Source: Methylococcales bacterium (GTDB lineage: Bacteria; Pseudomonadota; Gammaproteobacteria; Methylococcales; Methylomonadaceae). From it: a stretch of 7,157 nt of DNA. The notes under the pieces are model-generated. The model was not told the DNA's origin. It searched no databases and saw only the letters and a list, made by a program, of their open reading frames with translations. Each line of letters begins with the position of its first letter. Position 1 is the stretch's first letter. Below, piece after piece: positions 1-5,985 of the stretch. Location: the NCBI GenBank assembly GCA_023144875.1, contig JAGLEW010000161.1, positions 1 through 7,157 on the forward strand, given 5' to 3'. A program made the position numbers and the translations under genes.

Positions 1-55
1 ATTAGTAAAATCAATATGTTATAAAAACCATTATTTTTAGCCTCTTTAATTCACG

Positions 56-84
56 GAGTGAGCCTATTTTTAGGCTCTTAACTC
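56..84 (+). terminator. Terminator-like hairpin
   Basis: A perfect 7-bp stem GAGCCTA/TAGGCTC (60-66 and 71-77) closes a TTTT loop. A further GAGT/ACTC pairing (56-59 with 81-84) extends it across a 3-nt bulge. It is followed by a modest T-rich tract, ATGTTTTTAAT. It could end transcription of a plus-strand gene lying left of the window. The T tract is not immediately adjacent to the stem and no gene is visible to be terminated, so the call is tentative. The inner 14 nt, GCCTATTTTTAGGC, also occur in reverse orientation at 3377-3390, so it may instead be a dispersed palindromic repeat. Confidence 0.35.
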
Positions 85-146
85 TATGTTTTTAATAAGA
101 TAATAAAAAATATTCCTTTAACAACAATTTGTTCTTAAAAGGTATT

Positions 147-174
147 TTTACAACCCTTTGATTTTTAATATAAT
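147..174 (+). promoter_or_regulatory. Promoter-like hexamers TTTACA-16-TATAAT
   Basis: TTTACA (147-152, five of six matches to the sigma70 -35) is separated by 16 nt from a perfect TATAAT (169-174). The only reading frame downstream is a start-less remnant ending at 246, so the motif may be a relic or a chance match in AT-rich DNA. Confidence 0.25.
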
Positions 175-246
175 TTAAACCCAATCGCCCTAGGTTTACT
201 TGCTGATCTTGCTGATGTGGAAGATTTAACAGAATTTGAAATGTAA
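169..246 (+). pseudogene. Start-less remnant of a gene's 3' end
   Basis: After an in-frame TAA at 166-168 the frame is open for 25 codons and stops with TAA at 244-246. The translation ends ...GLLADLADVEDLTEFEM. It is acidic and leucine/alanine-rich, looks like real protein sequence, and its codons (GCT GAT CTT GCT GAT GTG GAA GAT) contrast with the surrounding A/T runs. There is no ATG, GTG or TTG at the upstream end of the frame and no ribosome-binding site, so it is best read as the C-terminal tail of a lost gene. I cannot name the family. The stop codon is also the left copy of a possible 3-bp target duplication of the inverted-repeat unit that follows. Confidence 0.35.
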
Positions 247-371
247 TTTTTGGCTACCAATTTAAAACGGGACAATTTTAACACCTCAATATTTACAAAG
301 CGAGGAACCCCAACAATTGCACCAGTAGTTTATTTTACTGGTTATCCCATCTTAAGTTGGTAGCCATAAAT
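246..371. repeat. MITE-like unit with imperfect terminal inverted repeats
   Basis: The left arm (246-271) and right arm (346-371) are inverted copies that match at 22 of 26 positions. They include a perfect 10-bp core, TGGCTACCAA (251-260), with TTGGTAGCCA (357-366), followed inward by TTAA and GGG on both sides. If the ends are placed at 247 and 370, the unit is 124 bp and is flanked by a direct TAA on each side (244-246 and 371-373), which could be a 3-bp target duplication. A smaller hairpin, ACCAGTA/TACTGGT (321-327 and 336-342), lies inside. There is no transposase gene. This architecture fits a miniature inverted-repeat element moved in trans; the parent family is unknown to me. A plain long-stem structural element is the alternative. 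Confidence 0.5.
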
Positions 372-428
372 AACTGTTTGATAATTTTTTACTGGTTTGT
401 TTGAGCTCAAAAAATATAATGGTTATCA

Positions 429-2561
429 TTACTTATTATCAAGACACCATATTTTTTCATCATCTAAAAGCCCTTGAGACAGCCACTCGTTAAGGGTGTT
501 TTTATCTTTTTCATAACAGCTAGGGCATTCAACATGAATGGTTGATTTATTTTCAACAGAGATTAACCACCTTTCCCACTGGGCTATTTTTTCCTTTTCA
601 AAATATAAATCATGCTTCATACCTATCGCGTACAGTGTTTCAGGGAGTAATCGCCCTTTCACTCGAAAAGTACCTAATCTCCGCCCTAATAAACCTGCCG
701 AAGTAATGGCATTCATCAGCGCACTAGAGACAATAATATCGGTACTGAATCGCCGCGTTAAGCCTTCAATTCGAGAGGCTAAATTTAAAGGGTCGCCTAA
801 AATACCAAATTTTCGTATCCCTTGCTCAGGACCTAAATCACCCATAACCACATCACCGACTGAAACAGCAATCCCTGCATCAATAATTAAACTTATTTGT
901 TTTAATGATTCTTGATCAATTCTATTTTTATACCGCTGTTCTAGGGATGAGAAAAATTCTTTTTGCAATGTTCTTAGTTCTATGGCGGCTAATAAAGTTT
1001 TCTCATAAATACAGTCACGATTTTGCTTATCATCTGCCTGCCAATAATAGCAAACCAGATCGCCGACATAAGCCTCTAAAACACCGCCATATTTTTTTTG
1101 TAGTACAAATGAGGTTTCATTAAGATAGTCATTCATTAATTCCAATACTAAACGCGGCTCTTTTAATAAGCCTGTCACCGTTGTATATCCTGTTAAATCA
1201 CTCATTAAAACCACCACATGGCAGCGTTTATTTTTAAAAGATTCTTTTATTTTCAATGGCATGAGTAAGTTGCGTACTTGCTCTGGAATATAACGCCTTA
1301 ATAAGCGCCCTTCTTTGGTGCCAACGAGCATTAATACCGCGGTTGTTTGCCCTGCCCCCACAAAATAAACCACCATTGACGCTGCAATTGGCCATAATTG
1401 CACAATAGAATTCATAAAACATAAAGCGCTTAGTGCGACAAACAGACCCACCGCGAATACCCATAAAATCGCTTGCTGAAATAATAACCCTGCAATCACA
1501 CTCAGTAAAGCCACGGTAATTAATAGCAATATTTTTAAAAATGGCAAAGGTGGTATCGGGCTGTCTTGTTCTATAAGGGTTTCAACTTCATCCAATAAAT
1601 ATTGCGCCCCAGGGGTCATTTGTTTAGGGCCAAAAACAGCGGTTGTCATGGCAGTAACCACTAAATCAGTGGCTTCATCAGGTGCTGAAAGTTGTAAAAT
1701 GACAATTTTATCTTTGAGAAGTGCCGCTGCTTGTAACGCAATTTTTTCATCACACGACGCTAACAAACTGACGGGTAAAATAAGCCGTGTGCCTTTCATT
1801 TTAGTTTGATAGCTTGGTTTACTGAGCCTTATGCGCCGACATGGGTGAACTGAATTACATATCTCATCGGAAAATTGCGCTTTATATAAAGCATCTATAT
1901 TTTTTGAAGGCGTTAAGGTAATGAGGGCATGTATCGCATGATCTGGACTTAAATCAAGCCATCGGGCAACAGGATCATTCGCTGTCACTAAACGATCACT
2001 CGCCGCCAATCCTTCTTCTGGGATAAGTCCCATAACATCAAAACCAAACAGTAAAAAATCAGGTAAATTATGGCTTTTATTTAAATAAGGCGCGATTCGA
2101 AAAAGGTTAATCGCATTATTGTCCATTTTTAATGGCGCCATCCCTAAATCACTGCCATTAACACGACATTGCTGATCAGAACCTACCCAACATTCTGGCT
2201 CAGACCATTGCACCGAATCATCGGTATTAATACAGTGCGCATAAGGCATTCGCGCTTCGACTTCTTTAGAGACTCTTGCATCAAGAAAAACCGCATGTGC
2301 GCCCATTTCAATCAATCGTTCCGTGGCTTTTGCAAACAACGGTAAGGCCTGCCTTCTACCTACATTAAAAGGCACACCATCATCTAAGACCACAATGGCT
2401 GAATGTTTCCATTCGGTTCTGTCCTGAAAAACCACCGCTGAATCATGAATCCAATCATCAAGTTTGGTTCCAAAATTTAAATCAACTAAAAATCCCGCTA
2501 AAAATGCAACAAAGACAAAGAAAAATAATTGTTTTTTCTTGATATGCCCAAGTCGTCGCAT
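429..2561 (-). CDS. CHASE2-domain class III nucleotide cyclase
   Basis: This 710-residue inner-membrane protein is a predicted receptor-type adenylate or guanylate cyclase. One transmembrane helix (about 10-28) is followed by a periplasmic CHASE2-type sensor region (about 30-330) with six cysteines. Three helices follow (about 341-361, 364-384 and 389-413), then the linker RRYIPEQVRNLL and a class III catalytic domain (about 446-645). Metal-binding Asp455 (SDLTGY) and Asp501 (YVGD) and the transition-state residues Asn593 and Arg597 (LNLASR) are present, so catalysis looks possible. The two purine-selecting positions, usually Lys and Asp/Thr in adenylate cyclases or Glu and Cys in guanylate cyclases, are Ala497 and Gly586, so the product cannot be assigned. 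A 60-residue C-terminal extension carries CPSC (679-682). The ATG at 2561 lies 6 bp after the upstream gene's stop and has no clear Shine-Dalgarno sequence, which suggests translational coupling. Family assignment is secure; substrate and signal are not. Confidence 0.9.
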   Translation of the reverse strand: MRRLGHIKKKQLFFFVFVAFLAGFLVDLNFGTKLDDWIHDSAVVFQDRTEWKHSAIVVLDDGVPFNVGRRQALPLFAKATERLIEMGAHAVFLDARVSKEVEARMPYAHCINTDDSVQWSEPECWVGSDQQCRVNGSDLGMAPLKMDNNAINLFRIAPYLNKSHNLPDFLLFGFDVMGLIPEEGLAASDRLVTANDPVARWLDLSPDHAIHALITLTPSKNIDALYKAQFSDEICNSVHPCRRIRLSKPSYQTKMKGTRLILPVSLLASCDEKIALQAAALLKDKIVILQLSAPDEATDLVVTAMTTAVFGPKQMTPGAQYLLDEVETLIEQDSPIPPLPFLKILLLITVALLSVIAGLLFQQAILWVFAVGLFVALSALCFMNSIVQLWPIAASMVVYFVGAGQTTAVLMLVGTKEGRLLRRYIPEQVRNLLMPLKIKESFKNKRCHVVVLMSDLTGYTTVTGLLKEPRLVLELMNDYLNETSFVLQKKYGGVLEAYVGDLVCYYWQADDKQNRDCIYEKTLLAAIELRTLQKEFFSSLEQRYKNRIDQESLKQISLIIDAGIAVSVGDVVMGDLGPEQGIRKFGILGDPLNLASRIEGLTRRFSTDIIVSSALMNAITSAGLLGRRLGTFRVKGRLLPETLYAIGMKHDLYFEKEKIAQWERWLISVENKSTIHVECPSCYEKDKNTLNEWLSQGLLDDEKIWCLDNK

Positions 2562-2567
2562 GATTCG

Positions 2568-3320
2568 TTAAAAGGTAGCGTTAAAAGTCTTTGCTTCGGA
2601 AAAGGTCGGGTATGGGTATGTTGTGATAACCGCTTCTGTACATGATGATAAGGCGCTATCTACGCTTATTCCCTTCCAATCTAAAGCAACTTTTTTATCT
2701 AAATCAACCGTCCATTGTATGGTAAGCGTTTGTGTGGTTTGGTTTAATTGCTTGCAAACTTGAAGTTCTGAATTGATAGTATCCAATACCTTTTGTTGAT
2801 TAACAGGAGTCTGTGCGTTTGCTTTACCAAAACTTCGCATTTTCAGAGAGGTGGTTCGTTCTATCGTTCCTGAATCATCGACGGTTTTTTGTTGAATCGG
2901 TGGTGATACGCAATAAAGTGCTAACTGGTTCTCTTTCTTGCCATTGCAACTTAATTTGTTATTAACCCAGTCGTTACAGCCAGTTAATTTTGATAAACTT
3001 AACCACGGAGAGGCGTTATCAGAAAATTCTAATTCTAACAATTGATTAGATCTGTTTTGGCAAATCAATTGAAATTTTGTACTAATCGAATCACTCGCAA
3101 CAGATTTTAGCCATAGCCGTCCTTTAGGTGCTAATTCAACCACACTTCCAGCGGAAAGGTGAGGCGAATCTACGCAGTTATTTTTTTTAACAATCATGCC
3201 AGAGCTTTTACTGTCTTTGACATAAAGCCCTCTGCATTCTCCCGCGTTAATCGGTAAACTTGTCAATAAACCAAGGCTAATTATTAAAAAAACGATTGTT
3301 TTATGTGAGTATGACATCAT
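2568..3320 (-). CDS. Exported cysteine-rich protein of unknown function
   Basis: This predicted periplasmic protein has 250 residues from the start chosen here. The frame is open to an ATG at 3407, but the ATG at 3320 is preferred: it has a GGAG six bases upstream and opens directly into a signal peptide (hydrophobic stretch about 8-22, likely cleavage after Ala26 in INA-GEC). The earlier start would put a charged 29-residue leader before it. The mature part contains eight cysteines (29, 49, 87, 115, 125, 137, 189 and 227), an even number that would suit disulfides. Residues 175-250, with two cysteines, TIQWTVDLDKKV and a TYPYPTF-like end, faintly resemble the TonB-like C-terminal domain of AgmX/PglI-type proteins. 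That is pattern memory, not a demonstrated match. The gene sits 6 bp before the CHASE2 cyclase and is very probably cotranscribed, so a role as ligand binder or modulator of the sensor is a reasonable inference. Function is otherwise unknown. Confidence 0.8.
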   Translation of the reverse strand: MMSYSHKTIVFLIISLGLLTSLPINAGECRGLYVKDSKSSGMIVKKNNCVDSPHLSAGSVVELAPKGRLWLKSVASDSISTKFQLICQNRSNQLLELEFSDNASPWLSLSKLTGCNDWVNNKLSCNGKKENQLALYCVSPPIQQKTVDDSGTIERTTSLKMRSFGKANAQTPVNQQKVLDTINSELQVCKQLNQTTQTLTIQWTVDLDKKVALDWKGISVDSALSSCTEAVITTYPYPTFSEAKTFNATF

Positions 3321-3371
3321 CTTTCTCTCCGCTATTAATATCTTTTCTGTATTTTTATGCTTTCGGTAAAA

Positions 3372-3396
3372 TTTATGCCTAAAAATAGGCCATAAA
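3372..3396 (-). promoter_or_regulatory. Hairpin in the leader of the cyclase unit
   Basis: TTTATG-CCTA pairs with TAGG-CATAAA around an AAAA (plus-strand) loop, a 10-bp stem with one bulged base at 3390. If transcription starts near the -10 at 3425-3430, the hairpin lies in the 5' leader, about 50 nt before the start codon. On the minus strand it is followed shortly by TTTT, so it could attenuate transcription. It could also be a late terminator for the upstream TauE-type gene, which ends 100 bp earlier. Its 14-nt core, GCCTAAAAATAGGC (3377-3390), is the reverse complement of the core at 62-75. Confidence 0.35.
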
Positions 3397-3424
3397 TCAA
3401 TTACCAATGCTTCAATGGGCTTTT

Positions 3425-3430
3425 ATTATA
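3425..3430 (-). promoter_or_regulatory. Candidate -10 element for the cyclase unit
   Basis: On the minus strand the sequence reads TATAAT, a perfect sigma70 -10, about 105 bp before the chosen start of the exported protein. The 12-bp palindrome CTTTTTAAAAAG lies just upstream of it in the spacer region. I find no convincing -35 at 16-18 nt, so the promoter would be weak or activator-dependent. A chance match in AT-rich DNA is possible. Confidence 0.3.
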
Positions 3431-3496
3431 GTCTTTTTAAAAAGCCTCTCCTCTAAAGAATATGCCTTTTATCACGGTTTTATTAAAATAATTACC

Positions 3497-4291
3497 TTAG
3501 TGTATTAACATTTTTGCCGCTATAATTAATAATATGAGAGAAAAGTAGCGTTTTAATTTTTTAGCGGGTAATTTATTCGCCAATTTTGCACCAATAGGCG
3601 CGGTAAAAATACTGCAGGTAACAATACCTAAAAAAGACGGTAGATACACATAGCCTAAGCTCCATTGAGGTAAGTTTGGTTGAGCCAGCCCTAAAAAAAT
3701 ATAGCTCATTGTCGCAACACAGGCAATGGGAAAGCCACAAGCGCTGGAAATAGCCACAGCATTTTTCATGGGGGTTTGAGTGCTGGTTAAAAAAGGCACG
3801 GTTAAAGAGCCACCACCAATACCTAATAGCGCTGAGAAAAAACCAATCAAACTGCCCGCAACATAATCCAACCACTCATAGTATTTGGTTAACATTGATT
3901 TTATTTTAAATGATAATGCCATTTTTAAAGCACTATAAATAAGATAACTGATAAAAAATAATCGTAAACTGTCACTGTTAATTTTATGAGCAATCAGTGT
4001 CCCTAATAACGCACCGATTAAAATTCCAGGTAATAATCGTTTTACCTTAAACCATAAAATAGTTTTTTGTTGTTGGTGCGCAACAATAGAAGCCATAGAC
4101 GTAAATATTATGGTGGCTAATGAGGTTGCAATGGCGAAAATCATTTGTTGATTTATTGGAATGATTGTTTCTTCTGAAAAGAGTGACAATAAAACAGGAA
4201 CAATGATTAAACCACCGCCTAAGCCAAAAAGTCCCGATAATATACCTGAAATAACCCCTAAAATTAGGCTTGCAATTATAATTTCTATCAT
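3497..4291 (-). CDS. TauE/SafE-family membrane transporter (putative anion exporter)
   Basis: This 264-residue polytopic inner-membrane protein belongs to the TauE/SafE (COG0730, YfcA-like) family. Characterised members export sulfite, sulfoacetate or related anions. The sequence shows the family's internal duplication: two glycine-rich motifs each followed by a Val-Pro, GLGGGLIIVP (residues 23-32) and GIGGGSLTVP (157-166), each leading a block of about four hydrophobic helices. The length is typical. The ATG at 4291 is supported by an AAGGA six bases upstream (4298-4302). It is the divergent neighbour of the porin across 101 bp, and 176 bp separate its stop from the start of the exported-protein gene. 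The substrate cannot be read from the sequence; no sulfur-metabolism genes are in view. Confidence 0.88.
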   Translation of the reverse strand: MIEIIIASLILGVISGILSGLFGLGGGLIIVPVLLSLFSEETIIPINQQMIFAIATSLATIIFTSMASIVAHQQQKTILWFKVKRLLPGILIGALLGTLIAHKINSDSLRLFFISYLIYSALKMALSFKIKSMLTKYYEWLDYVAGSLIGFFSALLGIGGGSLTVPFLTSTQTPMKNAVAISSACGFPIACVATMSYIFLGLAQPNLPQWSLGYVYLPSFLGIVTCSIFTAPIGAKLANKLPAKKLKRYFSLILLIIAAKMLIH

Positions 4292-4326
4292 GGTATTTCC
4301 TTTATTTTAAGTTTCAATAATACTTG

Positions 4327-4354
4327 TTGCTAATTTACTAATGTTGTTTATAAT
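4327..4354 (+). promoter_or_regulatory. Sigma70-type promoter of the porin gene
   Basis: TTGCTA (4327-4332, four of six matches) lies 16 nt before a perfect TATAAT (4349-4354), which is 38 bp before the porin ATG. This leaves a short leader ending in the AAGG ribosome-binding site (4383-4386). It is the best promoter in the window. An inverted repeat overlaps both hexamers. Confidence 0.6.
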
Positions 4355-4358
4355 TAGC
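4329..4358. promoter_or_regulatory. Inverted repeat overlapping the porin promoter, candidate operator
   Basis: GCTAATT (4329-4335) and AATTAGC (4352-4358) are perfect inverted copies separated by 16 nt, centre to centre about 23 bp. The left arm overlaps the -35 and the right arm the -10, the placement expected for a dimeric repressor. Because the gap is shared with the divergent TauE-type gene, one regulator could control both. No regulator gene is nearby, and 7-bp AT-rich arms can arise by chance. Confidence 0.35.
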
Positions 4359-4392
4359 GTTTTTATTATTACTACATATTATAAGGTTTATC

Positions 4393-5643
4393 ATGCCTCC
4401 GACATCTCACATTCCCCTTCTAAAATCGGCACTGCTTTTATCTTTTCTTGTCTCACACGCTGTAATCGCAGACCCTGTGACCGAATCTATTGAAAATGCA
4501 CTTAAGTTTGGTCAAAAAGATGCCAAGTATGGGCAGGTCAAATTTAATTTACGCTATCGCTATGAAAATGATGCCACTGAAAACCCAAGAAAACAAGTCG
4601 GGAATGCATCAACGGTACGTTTACGATTAGGCTATTTATCACCTGAATTTCATGGGTTACAAGCGTACGCTGAATATGAAATGAATCAAGATATTGGGGC
4701 AAATACTTATAACAGCCTTCGTAATAGTCGTGGTGGCTTTGAAGTTATTGCTGACCCCCAAGAACATGAGTTAAATCAATTATGGGTAAGCTACAAAGGC
4801 ATTCCAGATACCGAAATTAAAATAGGTCGACAACAAATTAAACTGGATAATGATCGGTTTATTGGTAATGTCGGTTGGCGACAAATGGAGCAGACCTTTG
4901 ACTCCGTATTAATCACCAATAAATCGTTACCAAATACCACCATAAAAGCGGGTTATATTAGCCAAGCACAAACCATTCTTTCAACCGTTGATCCCATGCA
5001 AACCCCCTTTGTTAATATTAGTTACCAATTGCAAGATATTGGAACGGTGACAGGTTATGGATACTGGGTGGATATTAATTCGGCAAGGGGCGGACCTTAT
5101 AACCTTAACGCCTCGAACCAAACATTTGGCGTAAGCCTGACGGGAAAACCTAAAGTAACCAAAGATATTAGTGGATTATATCGACTCGAATATGCCTATC
5201 AAAAAGACTATGGTGATAACCCAACCCAGTATGAAACTGATTACTATCATGTCATGGGTGGTATTAAAGCCTTTGATTTTACCGCTAAAATAGGGTTTGA
5301 ACAATTAGATGGTGCAGGTCTAGGAACAACGTTTGATACACCATTAGCCACAGGACACGCCTTTAATGGTTGGGCAGATCAATTTTTAACAACGCCCGCC
5401 GATGGTTTACGTGATGTTTATGCCTCGCTTGGAACCAATATTAAAGGGGTAAAAATCTTAGGGGTTTATCATGAGTTTACCGATGATACGGGGCAAATTG
5501 ATTATGGAAATGAGTGGAATTTTTTAGTCACAAAGAAATTTGCCAAGCATTATTCTGTATTAGCAAAATATGCGTATTTTGATGGCAATAATGGCCGATT
5601 TGATTCGCAAAATTTTTGGCTGGAAGCGGGGGTTAGTTTTTAG
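4393..5643 (+). CDS. Alginate-export-family outer-membrane porin
   Basis: This 416-residue precursor is a predicted outer-membrane beta-barrel. A signal peptide (hydrophobic about 9-24, probable cleavage after Ala26 in VIA-DP) precedes a mature chain of alternating polar and apolar strands. It has many Tyr/Phe girdle residues and ends in Phe416 (LEAGVSF), the usual barrel-assembly signal. The segment GRQQIKLDNDRFIGN (145-159) through GWRQ (161-164) and EQTFD (166-170) is typical of the alginate_exp (AlgE-like) porin family as I recall it. Many family members have no link to alginate, so the substrate is open; no alginate biosynthesis genes are present. ATG 4393 is preceded by AAGG at a 6-nt spacing and by a good promoter. 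A strong terminator follows, so the gene is probably monocistronic. Sharing a regulatory gap with the TauE-type exporter hints at a common anionic substrate. Confidence 0.85.
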   Translation: MPPTSHIPLLKSALLLSFLVSHAVIADPVTESIENALKFGQKDAKYGQVKFNLRYRYENDATENPRKQVGNASTVRLRLGYLSPEFHGLQAYAEYEMNQDIGANTYNSLRNSRGGFEVIADPQEHELNQLWVSYKGIPDTEIKIGRQQIKLDNDRFIGNVGWRQMEQTFDSVLITNKSLPNTTIKAGYISQAQTILSTVDPMQTPFVNISYQLQDIGTVTGYGYWVDINSARGGPYNLNASNQTFGVSLTGKPKVTKDISGLYRLEYAYQKDYGDNPTQYETDYYHVMGGIKAFDFTAKIGFEQLDGAGLGTTFDTPLATGHAFNGWADQFLTTPADGLRDVYASLGTNIKGVKILGVYHEFTDDTGQIDYGNEWNFLVTKKFAKHYSVLAKYAYFDGNNGRFDSQNFWLEAGVSF

Positions 5644-5747
5644 CTTGTTTTAAAACTGAAAAACAGACACAAAGAATAAGCAACTTGGGAGAAAATATCG
5701 TGCGAATTCTTAGGTAAAGTTATAGGAATATTGTTTCGTACACATAC

Positions 5748-5794
5748 CTTAGAGAGCGAAATCAGTTTCATCGCTCTCCAAGTATTTTTATTTT
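5748..5794 (+). terminator. Rho-independent terminator of the porin gene
   Basis: CTT-A-GAGAGCGA (5748-5759) pairs with TCGCTCTC-C-AAG (5771-5782): an 8-bp GC-containing inner stem plus 3 bp beyond one mismatch, with an 11-nt loop. It is followed at once by the T-rich tract TATTTTTATTTT (5783-5794). The tract runs into the last codons of the convergent winged-helix gene. On the minus strand no T tract follows the stem, so it should work mainly for the porin transcript, although the same hairpin could protect the 3' end of the min mRNA. Confidence 0.8.
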
Positions 5795-5985
5795 AACGAA
5801 AGGGTTTCAACTCGACCATTAAGCTCAATGGTTATTTTTTCCTCTCGTGCCAACCAGCCAATAGCTCGCTGAAGATCATTTTTAGGAACCTTTATTTCTT
5901 TGGCGATTTTAGAAGGACTCGCGGGTTCATTCTTGTTTAAAAAGTCCCATATTTTACCGGCGACCTGCCCTATTGGCTCTGACAT
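5788..5985 (-). CDS. Small winged-helix protein (DUF2582-like), last gene of the min operon
   Basis: This 65-residue cytoplasmic protein has the look of the winged helix-turn-helix family DUF2582. GKIWDFLN (10-17) forms the first helix, SKIAKEIKVPKNDLQRAIGW (25-44) the helix-turn-helix core, LAREEKI (45-51) leads into the wing, and TIELNGRVETLSL the strands. Family members are usually single small domains of about this size, and I know of no characterised function. It starts inside minE (32-nt overlap) with AAGG eight bases before its ATG, so it should be translated from the minCDE mRNA. A DNA-binding regulator is possible, but such folds also mediate protein contacts. The link to cell division is inferred from position alone. 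Confidence 0.8.
   Translation of the reverse strand: MSEPIGQVAGKIWDFLNKNEPASPSKIAKEIKVPKNDLQRAIGWLAREEKITIELNGRVETLSLK

Larger units (their letters stand above)
1..428. other. Gene-free left flank
   Basis: I see no intact coding region in this stretch, which lies downstream of the minus-strand cyclase gene. It is very AT-rich and holds, from left to right, a terminator-like hairpin (56-84), a promoter-like pair of hexamers (147-174), a short open remnant without a start codon (169-246), and a unit bounded by inverted repeats (246-371). Closer to the cyclase stop there is a perfect 12-bp palindrome, TTTGAGCTCAAA (400-411), and a second copy of TTTTACTGGTT (333-343 and 387-397). The mixture of a coding remnant and a repeat-bounded unit suggests a decayed insertion-prone region. 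No tRNA-like cloverleaf or CRISPR-like periodicity was noticed. Confidence 0.6.

Noticed and set aside
538..1123. Plus-strand open frames of 125 and 72 codons inside the cyclase gene
   Set aside because: They lie wholly antisense to the conserved catalytic domain, have no ribosome-binding site, and show no recognisable protein pattern.
1234..1464. Minus-strand 76-codon frame within the cyclase
   Set aside because: It is an out-of-frame shadow of the transmembrane and linker region, with no independent start signal.
3321..3407. Start of the exported protein at the ATG ending at 3407
   Set aside because: It would add 29 charged residues before the signal peptide and would run through the hairpin; the ATG at 3320 has a proper GGAG site and an immediate signal sequence.
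3573..3875. 100-codon minus-strand frame within the TauE-type gene
   Set aside because: It is an alternative frame of a well-supported membrane protein; its Trp/Cys/Phe-rich composition is what a shifted hydrophobic gene gives.
4375..4410. Minus-strand TATAAT (4377-4382) as the promoter of the TauE-type gene
   Set aside because: Its -35 position would fall in the porin coding start and shows no match; it also coincides with the porin leader.
5700..5717. Tiny frame GTG CGA ATT CTT AGG TAA preceded by GGGAG
   Set aside because: Five codons with a chance ribosome-binding-like motif downstream of the porin; there is no evidence that it is translated.
5748..5782. The porin terminator acting as a bidirectional terminator for the min operon
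   Set aside because: On the minus strand the stem is followed by TAAGGTATG and not a T tract, so intrinsic termination in that direction is not supported.
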